Part shown: in pieces, positions 63,408 through 64,000 of the stretch
Layout: every line of letters starts with the position of its first letter
Position numbering within the stretch: position 1 is the first letter of the stretch
Assembly: GCF_001401755.1 (NCBI RefSeq)
Contig: NZ_AVQK01000018.1
Span: 62,001-126,000, forward strand
Direction: 5' to 3'
Length of the DNA stretch: 64,000 bases
Source: Aquimarina longa SW024
GTDB lineage: Bacteria > Bacteroidota > Bacteroidia > Flavobacteriales > Flavobacteriaceae
Notes under the pieces: model-generated
Told to the model about the DNA's origin: nothing
The model's database searches: none
The model's input: only the letters and a program-made list of their open reading frames with translations
Made by a program: the position numbers and the translations under genes

Positions 63408-64000
63408 ATGGCAGACCTATTCACACGACCTTCATCAAAAATTGATAATCAAGAACTCTTTTTTAAATTGTATAATACTAAAGATGAAGAAGATTTATTA
63501 AACATAATAGACCTTTATCCTACAATATTTGATGACTCAAACTGGAAACCATTGGGTGGAAATTTCAGTAATTATGGTGTGGTAAAAAATCAACAATCAA
63601 GTCCTATTGCCGCGTTAATAGAAAAAGTCACTAATGCCATTGATGCTTTACTAACAAAAGAATGCATTCTTTCGGGAATTGACCCAAAATCTGACACTGC
63701 ACCTAAATCTATGGACGAAGCCATTCAAAAATTTTATCCAGAAAATAATTGGGATTTATCTTCATTTCGCAAAGAACAAGCCGAGAATATTCAAATTATT
63801 GCTGACGGTAAAGGGCCGAGAAATCAGCGAAACCAATATCCAACATCTGTAGTAGTTTATGATAATGGCGAAGGGCAGCATCCCGAAAAGTTTGAGGACA
63901 CCTTTCTTTCGCTACTTCGTGGTAATAAGAACGATATTCATTTTGTACAGGGTAAATACAATATGGGCGGAAGCGGTGCCATTGTATTCTGCGGAAAAAA
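63408..64000 (+). CDS. GHKL-type ATPase, 5' part
   Basis: The frame opens at 63408 and is open to the window end. About 197 residues include EKVTNAIDALL (N-box like), VVVYDNGEGQHPEKFEDTFL (G1-like) and NMGGSGAIVF (G2-like), marks of GHKL/Hsp90-type ATPases. It is likely cargo of the element; such ATPases recur in phage-defence systems, but no partner gene is visible here. Confidence 0.75.
   Translation, partial: MADLFTRPSSKIDNQELFFKLYNTKDEEDLLNIIDLYPTIFDDSNWKPLGGNFSNYGVVKNQQSSPIAALIEKVTNAIDALLTKECILSGIDPKSDTAPKSMDEAIQKFYPENNWDLSSFRKEQAENIQIIADGKGPRNQRNQYPTSVVVYDNGEGQHPEKFEDTFLSLLRGNKNDIHFVQGKYNMGGSGAIVFCGK

Noticed and set aside
1..64000. tRNA, rRNA or CRISPR array
   Set aside because: No cloverleaf, rRNA core or regular repeat-spacer pattern was recognised by reading; weak cases could be missed without a scan.

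Overview
The window looks like a chromosomal or integrated accessory region of a member of the Bacteroidota, most likely Flavobacteriia. It is AT-rich. It carries a TonB-dependent receptor with an N-terminal carboxypeptidase-regulatory-like domain, AraC regulators with membrane-spanning N-termini, an RteC-domain protein, a TAnnTTTG-type promoter element, and families such as DUF3347, DUF5676 and HYC_CC_PP that are typical of this phylum. No rRNA, tRNA or CRISPR array was recognised.

Layout. Genes from 1 to about 20.2 kb lie on the minus strand, and those from about 20.5 kb to the end lie on the plus strand. (1) 1-4.6 kb: the 5' part of a TonB-dependent receptor, a family 9 glycosyltransferase, and an AraC regulator. 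A decayed copy of that regulator's 3' end flanks the glycosyltransferase. (2) 4.6-20.2 kb: a copper/silver resistance block. It holds a CusA-type RND pump, a TolC-like channel, a multicopper oxidase fused to a CopB-like outer-membrane barrel, two free DUF3347 proteins, a CusB-type adaptor that also ends in DUF3347, a haem-binding protein, a PepSY protein, a potassium channel, a 44-residue Cys-rich peptide and an HMA-like/AraC fusion regulator. (3) 20.5-32.8 kb: a second periplasmic metal and redox block, with a TonB receptor, a second HYC_CC_PP protein, a second HMA-like/AraC regulator, two cytochrome c-like proteins, His- and Met-rich small proteins, an HMA chaperone, and a two-domain multicopper oxidase whose type 1 copper site is in domain 1. 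(4) 32.8-54.2 kb: a nearly gap-free metabolic island with universal stress proteins, NDH-2, NhaA, type II GAPDH, DhnA-type class I aldolase, 6-phosphofructokinase, D-lactate dehydrogenase, a GH130/glycosyltransferase/cupin trio, and a nucleotide-turnover set (ATP-cone/nuclease fusion, beta-CASP ribonuclease, AMP phosphorylase-like enzyme, PRPP synthase). (5) 54.2-60.2 kb: a CopB-type (CPH) P-type ATPase, an MFS exporter, a phospholipase D-like protein, half of an asparaginase and a membrane-bound LuxR-type regulator. (6) 60.2 kb to the end: a mobile-element backbone with an RteC-domain protein, an excisionase-like HTH protein, a DnaD-like and DnaC-like pair, and the start of a GHKL-type ATPase.

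How the parts may work together (inference). Copper would be oxidised and bound in the periplasm, pumped out by the Cus-like system and removed from the cytoplasm by the P-type ATPase, with the HMA-like/AraC proteins as candidate sensors. The metabolic island looks suited to low-oxygen or stress survival. PFK, aldolase, GAPDH and D-lactate dehydrogenase give a partial fermentative glycolysis, and the nuclease, AMP phosphorylase and PRPP synthase could recycle RNA or nucleotides. The adjoining mobilisation and replication genes suggest the whole island travels as cargo. The integrase and element ends are not in the window, so this is not proved.
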